NCBI GenBank assembly: GCA_946402595.1
Contig: CAMIWY010000079.1
Location: 1-6,616, forward strand
Source: an uncultured Clostridia bacterium
GTDB lineage: Bacteria > Bacillota > Clostridia > Peptostreptococcales > Anaerovoracaceae
DNA: 6,616 nt
Direction: 5' to 3'
Below the pieces are notes generated by a model. That model was given only the letters and a program-made list of their open reading frames with translations. It did no database searches and was not told the origin of the DNA. Numbering within the stretch: position 1 is the first letter of the stretch; every line of letters begins with the position of its first letter. Below are positions 1 through 5,637 of the stretch, piece after piece. A program made the position numbers and the translations under genes.

Positions 1-1
1 G

Positions 2-670
2 ACAAGTATAGCCTTCGACCGCCGGATTCTCTCCTCCCAGCTAAGGATCGGCTTCCCCGGCAGCCTTCAGGCTCTCACATACGGACTGACCAATATAATC
101 ATTCAGGCCGGCATCAATTCATTCGGCACAGATACTATTGCTGCCTGGGCTGCATACGGCAAACTCGATGTTGTCTACTGGGTATTCTGCTCAGCACTGA
201 CGATCACGGCAACTACATTCTGCGGCCAGAACTACGGTGCAGGCAGAACTGACCGCATATTCCGCTGCGTCAGGACTATACTTCTGATTTCCATGGTCAC
301 AAGCATTATTGTCATCGGTCTGTTCTGCGGATTTGCCAGACCGCTTCTGAGCCTGTTCCTGCGTGACAGCAAGGTCATAGGCATAGGAGTGCATATGATC
401 TACTTCCTTGTGCCCACATACATCATATGCTCGCTGATAGAGATCCTTTCGGGATGTCTCAGGGGATTCGGTGATGTAAAGTGGCCCACAGTATTCACCC
501 TTGGAGGGATCCTTCTTGTGAGGACGCCGTGGCTGCTCCTGCTGCTCCCGCGCATGCACACTATACAGATAGTGCTGATGAGTTATCCGGTTTCATGGAT
601 AAGTACCGCGGTTCTTCTGATCCCGTACTATTTCATGCGCAAAAAACAAATAACCGGCTCCGGTTACTGA
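2..670 (+). CDS. MATE-family multidrug/cation antiporter, C-terminal half (5' end outside window)
   Basis: This is an inner-membrane exporter of the MATE (multi antimicrobial extrusion) family, which uses an Na+ or H+ gradient to expel drugs or metabolites; the substrate cannot be told from sequence. The reading frame is open from base 2 with no start, so the N-terminal half is missing. The 222 visible residues hold about six hydrophobic segments, matching TM7-TM12 of a 12-TM MATE protein. Family-like stretches are the RIGFPGSLQALTYGLTN opening of the second half, then TFCGQNYGAG (the recurring GQN-GAG loop after TM8), and the LSGCLRGFGDVKWP loop after TM10. It ends in a short basic tail (MRKKQITGSGY). 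It is convergent with the - strand run, with 34 nt between the two stop codons. An ATG at 293 lies inside a membrane segment and is not a real start. The family assignment is fairly sure; a subfamily is not assigned. Confidence 0.88.
   Translation, partial: TSIAFDRRILSSQLRIGFPGSLQALTYGLTNIIIQAGINSFGTDTIAAWAAYGKLDVVYWVFCSALTITATTFCGQNYGAGRTDRIFRCVRTILLISMVTSIIVIGLFCGFARPLLSLFLRDSKVIGIGVHMIYFLVPTYIICSLIEILSGCLRGFGDVKWPTVFTLGGILLVRTPWLLLLLPRMHTIQIVLMSYPVSWISTAVLLIPYYFMRKKQITGSGY
641..668 (-). terminator. Rho-independent terminator for the dacF-end of the - strand operon
   Basis: Read on the - strand, TAACCG pairs with CGGTTA around a GAGC loop (positions 666-651), extendable by two weaker pairs, and is followed directly by TTTGTTTTTT (650-641). 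It begins 37 nt past the dacF-like stop codon. On the + strand the hairpin is preceded, not followed, by the A/T tract, so it should act only on leftward transcripts. It lies wholly inside the last codons and stop of the MATE gene. The stem is short, so efficiency is uncertain. Confidence 0.62.
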
Positions 671-704
671 TGATCAGATAGTCCCGGCGCCGGCTGTCAG
701 AAGC
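671..704. other. Convergent intergenic gap between MATE and dacF-like genes
   Basis: Only 34 nt separate the two facing stop codons. The gap holds a short 4-bp hairpin CTGA-TGA-TCAG, which begins in the MATE stop (667-677), and a self-complementary CCGGCGCCGG (684-693) without a T tract. I see no convincing terminator for the rightward MATE transcript and no gene here. Confidence 0.6.
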
Positions 705-2138
705 TCAGTGCTTGTCTCTGTATTTTTCACGAAGCCTCTTCCTGGCTTCTTTCTTTGCTCTCCGTTTCTTTGCACTCTTTCTCCCTATAGTGCTGACAAG
801 CAGCAGAAGCAGGACGAACAGTCCGATTACCTTGAGTGCGTTCATTGTGGCCTTGTTGGAGATGTACAGGTATGACGGCAGCCATCCTGTTTCAATGTCT
901 TCGGATGCAACCAGCTTGTGCTCTCCAATCAGCTCATCCCCGAGATATACGCTGATCTTGCCTGCCTCCTGACCCTTCTTCACCGGCGCTTCGAGCTTTT
1001 CAGTCTCGATCTCAGTTCTGATTGCCCTCACCTTGTTTTCAGCAGGATATGCATACGTTGCTCCATCCGCTACAAGGTCTACTCTGGTCTTTTCTCCGTG
1101 TCTTACCCACACGGTCTTGACATTGCTGCCTGCCGCAGGTACGGCATACCCCGGTGTTACGCGATGAGCATAATCTGCAAGGATCTTTGCATCTTCCGCC
1201 CTTCCTTTTTCTGAGTCTCTCAGGACGACCATTACCTCGCTGAGACCGTCTTCAGTGAACGATGCCACCAGTCCGCAGTCATCCTCGCTCCATGACCCGG
1301 TCTTTCCGCATGTCATGATGTCGTCATTGTCGATGGACCCGAGAAAGTAGTTCTTCATTTCCCTTGCACTTGTCAGGTTGGTAGCAGGAGCCGTATATTT
1401 CTTCGTGATGGAGATGTCCATCAGTTCCTTGTTCTCGAGGCACTTTGTCATGATTACAGCCATGTCATGCACTGTAGTATAGTGGTTCTCATTCTTCCAG
1501 CCGTTGGCATTGACAAAATGAGTATTCTCACATCCCCATTCAGCGACAGTCTTATTCATGAGGTCGGCAAAATCAGACTCGCTGCCGGCTACTGCTTCTC
1601 CGAGAGCATACGCTGCGTCATTGCCGGACTCCAGCATTGCGCCGTAGACGAGGTCGATGACACGGATCTGCTCGCCCGGCTTGAGCCATATGGTCGTGCC
1701 CGCCTCATACACCTGAGTCGCATTTTCAGACACCGTAACCACCTGTTCTTTGTCGAGGTTCTTAAGTGCCAGCCAGCAGGTAAGTATCTTGGTAGTGCTG
1801 TATGGGTCTATCTTCCTGTCGGCATTCTTGCTGAAAACGAATTCTCCCAGGTCAAGTGAATACAGGACCGCACATTCAGCTTTTATATCCGGAGCCTCCG
1901 CATTAAGGTCACCGACAGGATCAGCAAGCGTGCCTCCCTTGCACTTAACGGCCTCTCCTGTCACAGTCATGCCGTGTGCATATTCAGCAGCCGTCTCCGC
2001 CTGTCCCTCAGAGGTCTCTTCTGCAGCAAACGGATATACCGCCATGAGGCTCACCATAAGAATGAGCAGCACTGATGCAGCCGCTGCTCTTCTGATTCCA
2101 TTGATTACTTTGCTTATTTTTCTTCCGTCTTTTTCCAT
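705..2138 (-). CDS. D-alanyl-D-alanine carboxypeptidase (S11, DacF/PBP5-like), secreted and membrane-anchored
   Basis: This 477-aa low-molecular-weight penicillin-binding protein would remove the terminal D-Ala of peptidoglycan stem pentapeptides outside the membrane. A signal peptide occupies about residues 1-39 (basic RKISKVINGIRR, then a hydrophobic core ending near PFAA). The three active-site motifs are all present: STTK (Ser114, Lys117), SGN (171-173) and KTG (279-281). The usual substrate-cleft block appears as NANGWKNENHYTT (about 210-222), with Trp where many relatives have Leu. A PBP5-type C-terminal beta domain follows (about 336-410), then a membrane segment (about 432-450) and a 25-residue tail with 15 Lys/Arg. 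The ATG at 2138 is the only start that keeps the signal peptide; it has no Shine-Dalgarno at normal distance (see the separate entry). It is the last gene of the run, 41 nt after the lipid kinase. The family is sure; a DacF, DacA or DacB name is not. Confidence 0.93.
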   Translation of the reverse strand: MEKDGRKISKVINGIRRAAAASVLLILMVSLMAVYPFAAEETSEGQAETAAEYAHGMTVTGEAVKCKGGTLADPVGDLNAEAPDIKAECAVLYSLDLGEFVFSKNADRKIDPYSTTKILTCWLALKNLDKEQVVTVSENATQVYEAGTTIWLKPGEQIRVIDLVYGAMLESGNDAAYALGEAVAGSESDFADLMNKTVAEWGCENTHFVNANGWKNENHYTTVHDMAVIMTKCLENKELMDISITKKYTAPATNLTSAREMKNYFLGSIDNDDIMTCGKTGSWSEDDCGLVASFTEDGLSEVMVVLRDSEKGRAEDAKILADYAHRVTPGYAVPAAGSNVKTVWVRHGEKTRVDLVADGATYAYPAENKVRAIRTEIETEKLEAPVKKGQEAGKISVYLGDELIGEHKLVASEDIETGWLPSYLYISNKATMNALKVIGLFVLLLLLVSTIGRKSAKKRRAKKEARKRLREKYRDKH

Positions 2139-2169
2139 ATGTATTATCGCTTGAAGCGATGTATCTCCC
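2139..2169 (-). promoter_or_regulatory. dacF leader: distant Shine-Dalgarno GGGAG with a hairpin between it and the ATG
   Basis: The best Shine-Dalgarno before the ATG at 2138 is GGGAG at 2169-2165 on the - strand, 26 nt from the start codon and far beyond the usual 5-10. Between them lies a perfect inverted repeat, ATCGCTT-G-AAGCGAT (2160-2146). If this folds, the unpaired distance left is 4 + 7 = 11 nt, so the hairpin could bring the site close to the start. The sequence near the ATG (AAGCGATAATACAT) has no alternative ribosome binding site. The repeat could instead be a protein-binding operator. Confidence 0.45.
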
Positions 2170-2179
2170 GGTTGAATGT

Positions 2180-3139
2180 TTATGCAATGACCAGCACTTT
2201 GATCGCCTTAGGTTCAACGTCGATTCTCAGCGCCCCCGTCTCAAATATCTCGCCGTCTCCGACGAACTTCATGGTAGGTGCCAGCATCGGCTCGATCAGG
2301 ATATTCCTGGCCTGAGTGTAGGCTGCGATGTCTTCTACGCCTTTGATGCTGAACAGCTTTCCCGCTTTGTATTTAGGGAAAAGCGCCACGAACTTCCTTC
2401 TCGGCAGATCCTTGATCGCGAGGAGTTCGATGAGTCCGTCATACAGGTCTGCATTCGGGCAGCTCCGGACTCCGCCTCCGCAGAATCCTCCGTTGGCAGC
2501 CGTTGCAAGGAGCAGCTTTCCTGTATGGAAGTCCTTTCCGTCAGCAGTGATCCTGAGTTTCTGTCCCTTCTTTCCGGCAAGGTTGGCCGCAACTGCCATG
2601 AGGTATGAGCCCGTTCCCGATACAAGCGGCAGCCTTTTCAGACTGTGCGCAAGAATAGCTGTGTTGCCGTCGAATCCGATATTGATCCCGTTGGTTATAA
2701 ATCTTGTCTTTTCCTCACCCTTCTCTATCCACGACATTCTGATGAGGTCCATCTTAGTGACCATTCCATCGAGCTGTTCAGGCAGATTGAGATAGCTTTT
2801 GCCGTTGCCTTTCTTTATTCCAAGCTGGCGGACAAAATCGTTTCCGCTTCCCACAGGAACCACGCCGAGGACTGCGTTGTCGTGACCATATATGCCGTTT
2901 GCAACTTCCTGGACGGTGCCGTCTCCTCCGCATGCGAAGATGACTATATCATCCCCGGTCATTGCCGCTTCTTCAGCAAGCAGACCGGAAAGATATGTGG
3001 CATCTGTCTCGCCTCTCGTATAATACAGTTTGATATCTCTGTTCGGATTGCCCTTTATAAGATCCTCGATCTCAGTCGCTATACCTCTGTCGTGTTTTCC
3101 CTGTCCCGAAGCCGGATTGACTATGAAAGCATATTTCAT
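2180..3139 (-). CDS. Diacylglycerol-kinase-family lipid kinase (YegS/DgkB/BmrU-like)
   Basis: This 319-aa kinase belongs to the family that phosphorylates diacylglycerol or related lipids with ATP at the inner face of the membrane, returning diacylglycerol to phospholipid synthesis as phosphatidate. Motifs in order are: NPASGQGK (8-15) at the nucleotide-binding N-terminus, the signature GGDGT (71-75), PVGSGNDF (95-102), NIGFDG (153-158), a glycine-rich NGGFCGGG (216-223) with PNADLYDG (228-235), and VGDGE (293-297), whose DGE is the usual C-terminal catalytic element. Length is normal for the family. The ATG at 3139 starts 2 nt after the stop of the upstream phosphoesterase; its ribosome binding site AGGGGA lies inside that gene's end, about 12 nt away. 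The neighbouring cell-wall enzyme fits an envelope role. The exact lipid (diacylglycerol, undecaprenol-like or sphingoid) cannot be read from the sequence. Confidence 0.92.
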   Translation of the reverse strand: MKYAFIVNPASGQGKHDRGIATEIEDLIKGNPNRDIKLYYTRGETDATYLSGLLAEEAAMTGDDIVIFACGGDGTVQEVANGIYGHDNAVLGVVPVGSGNDFVRQLGIKKGNGKSYLNLPEQLDGMVTKMDLIRMSWIEKGEEKTRFITNGINIGFDGNTAILAHSLKRLPLVSGTGSYLMAVAANLAGKKGQKLRITADGKDFHTGKLLLATAANGGFCGGGVRSCPNADLYDGLIELLAIKDLPRRKFVALFPKYKAGKLFSIKGVEDIAAYTQARNILIEPMLAPTMKFVGDGEIFETGALRIDVEPKAIKVLVIA

Positions 3140-3141
3140 TT

Positions 3142-3876
3142 TTACTCTGTTTCCCCTGGTTCCTCTGTACTGTCATATATAAGTTTTGGCTTTGCTCCGA
3201 GGTAATCGAGCGCTACCAGCTGGTACTGAACGCCTCTCAGCTCGCCCTTGATCCCTCTTCCGAATGCCGGAAATCCATGCAGATGCCCGTATATGCATTT
3301 CCACACGCCGTATTCCTCCAGAAGGTCGGTAAATCCCGTCTGCCTTCCTCCCGGATCAGACGGAGGATAATGCAGGCAAGCTATTATCCGGGAACCGGGC
3401 GCTTTCGCCTTCGCTGCCTCGAGGCCGAGCCTGAGACGCTGCAGCTCCCTTGCATATATCTTCTCATCATGTTCAGTGTATTCCTCGGATCCGGGATATG
3501 GCCATCCTCTGGACGCCACAACCACGATCCCGCCGCATTCCGGCACATAGCATTCATTCTGCAGGAACACGATATCATCATAGAGAGAATTCAGATAGTT
3601 TATCCTGCCCCACCACAGATCGTGATTGCCCTTGGATATGATCTTGGTACCAGGCAGAGAATGCAGCCAGTCAAAATCTGCGACGGCCTCCTCAAGCCTG
3701 AGCCCCCATGATATATCACCGGGGATCAGCACAAGATCGCTGTCTGAGATGGATTCCTCCCAGGCAGCCTTGAGCCTATCGGCGTGGTTTTCCCATCCCT
3801 CGCCGAACTTATCCATTGGCTTGTCGATATTCTCATTGAATGCCAGATGAAGATCTGAGATGGCAAATATCTTCAT
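3142..3876 (-). CDS. Calcineurin-like metallophosphoesterase, substrate unknown
   Basis: This is a 244-aa cytoplasmic dinuclear-metal phosphoesterase. The complete metal-binding set of the family is visible: DLH (Asp8, His10), GDISW (Asp54), GNHD (83-86), a lone His at HYPP (His169) and GHLHG (His198, His200). No signal peptide or membrane segment is seen. The GDISWGLRLEEA and LPGTKIISKGNHDLWWG blocks look like the single-domain 'predicted phosphohydrolase' group common in Clostridia, whose substrate is not established. The ATG at 3876 overlaps the stop of the tcdA-like gene by one base (TAATG), with GGGGAAGAG as a well-placed ribosome binding site 7 nt away, so it is probably translationally coupled. 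Its own last codons (PGETE) hold the ribosome binding site of the lipid kinase. The fold is sure; the reaction could be on a nucleotide, a lipid phosphate or a protein. Confidence 0.9.
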   Translation of the reverse strand: MKIFAISDLHLAFNENIDKPMDKFGEGWENHADRLKAAWEESISDSDLVLIPGDISWGLRLEEAVADFDWLHSLPGTKIISKGNHDLWWGRINYLNSLYDDIVFLQNECYVPECGGIVVVASRGWPYPGSEEYTEHDEKIYARELQRLRLGLEAAKAKAPGSRIIACLHYPPSDPGGRQTGFTDLLEEYGVWKCIYGHLHGFPAFGRGIKGELRGVQYQLVALDYLGAKPKLIYDSTEEPGETE

Positions 3877-4556
3877 TACTCTTCCCCGAAAGCTATCGCT
3901 CTTATAACATATCCCGCAAGCGTCAGCCCTGCGGAACCCGGTACATAGCTGAGAGTCCCGAGGTCTCCGTCCCTAGGGACCGGTTTTTCCTCAGAATATA
4001 CGACAGGCAAGTGTTCTATACCCTTCTCCTTAAGGCGTTTTCTCATCACTCTTGCGAGTGGGCAGACACTTGTCTTCGCCAGATCAGCAGCCTTGAAGTC
4101 AGTTCCGGTCTTACCTGCAGCGCCCATAGCGGAAATGATGTTGACGCCCAGCTCCTTCGCTTTGCAGATAAGTGCAGCCTTCGCATTGACATCATCTATG
4201 GCGTCGATGATCCAGTCATACTGTGTAAGGTCAAGGTCATCATCCTCGCGGTAGAACCTCGGGAGAGCCGTGACCTCTGTATCGGGATCTATGTCTCTCG
4301 CCCGTTCCGCCATGATCTCTGCCTTGTTCCTGCCGAGAGTGGATGTCAGCGCCACCAGCTGACGGTTCAGGTTGCTCGGAGCAGCAGCATCGCCGTCCAT
4401 GAAGGTGACATGGCCGACGCCTGCGCGGACGACCGCTTCAGCCGCATATGATCCCACGCCGCCGTTGCCTATGACAATGACACTGGCAGCCCTGAGTCTG
4501 GAAAGGCCGTCTTCACCGGTCATTTTTACAGTTCTTGAATATCGTTCGTTACTCAT
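3876..4556 (-). CDS. tcdA: tRNA threonylcarbamoyladenosine dehydratase (TcdA/YgdL-like, ThiF/E1 superfamily)
   Basis: It would use ATP to cyclise t6A37 of ANN-decoding tRNAs to ct6A, an anticodon-loop modification. The E1-like Rossmann fold shows as GNGGVGSYAAEAVVRAGVG (about 30-48), an acidic strand end at MDGD (near 53-56), NLNRQ (near 62-66) and DAIDDVNAK (about 118-126). The GAAGK and KTSVCPLARVMRKRLKEKGI blocks and the VVYSEEKP stretch near residue 190 fit the TcdA branch better than ThiF, MoeB or HesA, and no ThiS/MoaD partner is nearby. A GTG at 4559 is also in frame, but the next codon, ATG at 4556, is preferred: it overlaps the recX stop as TGATG and lies 7 nt from GGAG (only 4 nt for the GTG). 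That gives 226 aa. It ends FGEE, whose codons form the next gene's ribosome binding site. The role as dehydratase is inferred from family resemblance. Confidence 0.88.
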   Translation of the reverse strand: MSNERYSRTVKMTGEDGLSRLRAASVIVIGNGGVGSYAAEAVVRAGVGHVTFMDGDAAAPSNLNRQLVALTSTLGRNKAEIMAERARDIDPDTEVTALPRFYREDDDLDLTQYDWIIDAIDDVNAKAALICKAKELGVNIISAMGAAGKTGTDFKAADLAKTSVCPLARVMRKRLKEKGIEHLPVVYSEEKPVPRDGDLGTLSYVPGSAGLTLAGYVIRAIAFGEE

Positions 4557-5038
4557 CACTCTTCTCCGCAGCGGCGCCTCAGTTCTTCAAGCACCCTGAA
4601 TATGTCGCTCCTGGCAAATCCTCTCCCGTCGAGCTTGCGCCCTATCCTGGCAGAGGCCTTCTCATCAAATCCCGGCTTCAGCTCGAGCTCCTTCAGTGCT
4701 ACTGCCAGAGCATCCTCATACTCATCCACCTTCTCAGAATACAGGAAGTCTTCCCTCGCATTCCTTATGGTCTCCGGGTCCACGCCTTTTTCAGCAAGTT
4801 CTCCTGCAGCCCTGCCCGAGCCGCGTCTTTTCTCTCTGTTGTATTCGTAATATCTCAGAGCATACTGGTAATCATCGAGATATCTCATTCCGATGAGCTC
4901 ATTGACAGCTCCGGTTATCTCGTCTTCAGTATATCCTTTTTCCTTAAGCCTGCGTTCCACTTCGGCCTTCGTTCGCATCCTTGTATCAAGGTATGAGTAT
5001 GCAGCCTCCATGGCAGACTTTCTGTTCTTCTCATTCAT
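4556..5038 (-). CDS. recX: RecX-family regulatory protein
   Basis: RecX binds RecA filaments and restrains or tunes recombination and the SOS response in the cytoplasm. The 160-aa product is highly charged and all-helical, and can be laid out as three tandem three-helix repeats (about 8-52, 53-100 and 101-153). Repeat 1 carries the typical signature: AAYSYLDTRMRTKAEVERRL, KGYTEDEI, then MRYLDDYQYA. A longer frame reaches an ATG at 5080 (174 aa), but that start has no ribosome binding site and would overlap the upstream gene by 46 bases. The ATG at 5038 is preferred because it gives a 4-base ATGA overlap and has GAGGA (5053-5049) 10 nt upstream. No recA is in the window, so the partner is elsewhere. 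RecX proteins diverge fast, but the YLDD-x-x-YA block and length make the call good. Confidence 0.88.
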   Translation of the reverse strand: MNEKNRKSAMEAAYSYLDTRMRTKAEVERRLKEKGYTEDEITGAVNELIGMRYLDDYQYALRYYEYNREKRRGSGRAAGELAEKGVDPETIRNAREDFLYSEKVDEYEDALAVALKELELKPGFDEKASARIGRKLDGRGFARSDIFRVLEELRRRCGEE

Positions 5039-5637
5039 AGTTCTGATGTCCTCACCGGCATCTGAGTTCCGTCGCAGCATGCCGCAGCATACAGTCCGGC
5101 ACCGGATATCCTTACATCCGCAATGATGTACTCAGTATCTCTGAATACAGCTGCATCTCCGTTTACTGCCGGAAAGTCAGTAGCCGCGACAGATTCACCT
5201 GCTGCTTTTACAAGGGCTTCCCTTCTGGTCCACAGACAGAAGAATACGTCCTCCGCCGCATCCGCGCCGGCAGTCACAGCCGCACACACCATTTCTGCGT
5301 CTTCTGCTGCATAGAACCGCTTTGCAACGGATACTGCCTCCGTCTTTCTGCGGTACTGGACATCCAGGCCGCATCTTTGTGCACCATCGTCTGATTCTGC
5401 GATCAGCACTGCCCATGTATTGTTGCTGTGCGAGATCGAGAACGGGGCAAAACCGGGGATTGCAGGCTTGCCGTATTCTCCTTCGATGCAAAGTGAGGCA
5501 GTGAGTGTTTTGCTCTCTGCCGCTGCATCATCTTCGCTGTATCCGTTTTCCTTAAGATAACAGGCTATTGCGCACTGCAGCAGTCTGTGACTCTCGCCTC
5601 TTTTATTGCTGTAACTGTGTGTATAGTATATGACCAT
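5035..5637 (-). CDS. 4'-phosphopantetheinyl transferase, Sfp superfamily
   Basis: This 200-aa enzyme would move phosphopantetheine from CoA to a serine of an acyl or peptidyl carrier protein, using Mg2+. Family blocks in order: GKPAIPGFAPFSISHSNN (about 56-73, CoA-binding and the conserved SHS), CGLDVQ (89-94, the metal motif), RFYAAEDAE (107-115) and LWTRREALVKAAG (135-147, equivalent to WxxKEAxxK). The usual metal ligands would be Asp92, residue 94 and Glu140; residue 94 is Gln here instead of Glu. Length is a little under the usual Sfp size. No NRPS, PKS or carrier protein gene is in the window, so it may serve the fatty-acid carrier protein in place of AcpS, or a remote cluster. The ATG at 5637 overlaps the ctpA stop as TGATG; the AAGGA site is only 3 nt away, which is short. 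The last codons carry the recX ribosome binding site. Confidence 0.88.
   Translation of the reverse strand: MVIYYTHSYSNKRGESHRLLQCAIACYLKENGYSEDDAAAESKTLTASLCIEGEYGKPAIPGFAPFSISHSNNTWAVLIAESDDGAQRCGLDVQYRRKTEAVSVAKRFYAAEDAEMVCAAVTAGADAAEDVFFCLWTRREALVKAAGESVAATDFPAVNGDAAVFRDTEYIIADVRISGAGLYAAACCDGTQMPVRTSEL

Noticed and set aside
684..727. CCGGCGCCGG palindrome and a weak AAGC-TCAGT-GCTT hairpin before TATTTTT, as a terminator for the MATE gene
   Set aside because: The palindrome has no loop or T tract. The second stem is only 4 bp and is 10 nt from the T run, which lies inside the dacF coding region. Not enough for a terminator call.
1467..1859. Open frame of about 130 codons on the + strand within the carboxypeptidase gene, and similar long + strand frames at 2159-2608, 2645-3205, 3840-4451 and 4535-4996
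   Set aside because: All lie antisense to well-recognised genes, have no ribosome binding sites seen, and their products resemble no family. They are shadows of the coding strand.
2144..2200. Promoter for dacF (TTGCAT-17-ATACAT, or GATAAT just before the ATG)
   Set aside because: The spaced pair matches the consensus poorly at both boxes, and GATAAT is so near the start that it would demand a leaderless mRNA with no -35 box at 17 nt.
3969..3980. Perfect 12-base palindrome GTCCCTAGGGAC inside the tcdA-like gene
   Set aside because: A 12-base perfect palindrome is expected about 1.6 times in 6.6 kb by chance (6616/4096). It has no loop and lies in conserved coding sequence (PVPRDGD).
5035..5637. 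Phosphopantetheinyl transferase as a sign of a nearby NRPS/PKS cluster
   Set aside because: None of its neighbours is a carrier protein, synthase or tailoring enzyme, and it is coupled to housekeeping genes on both sides.
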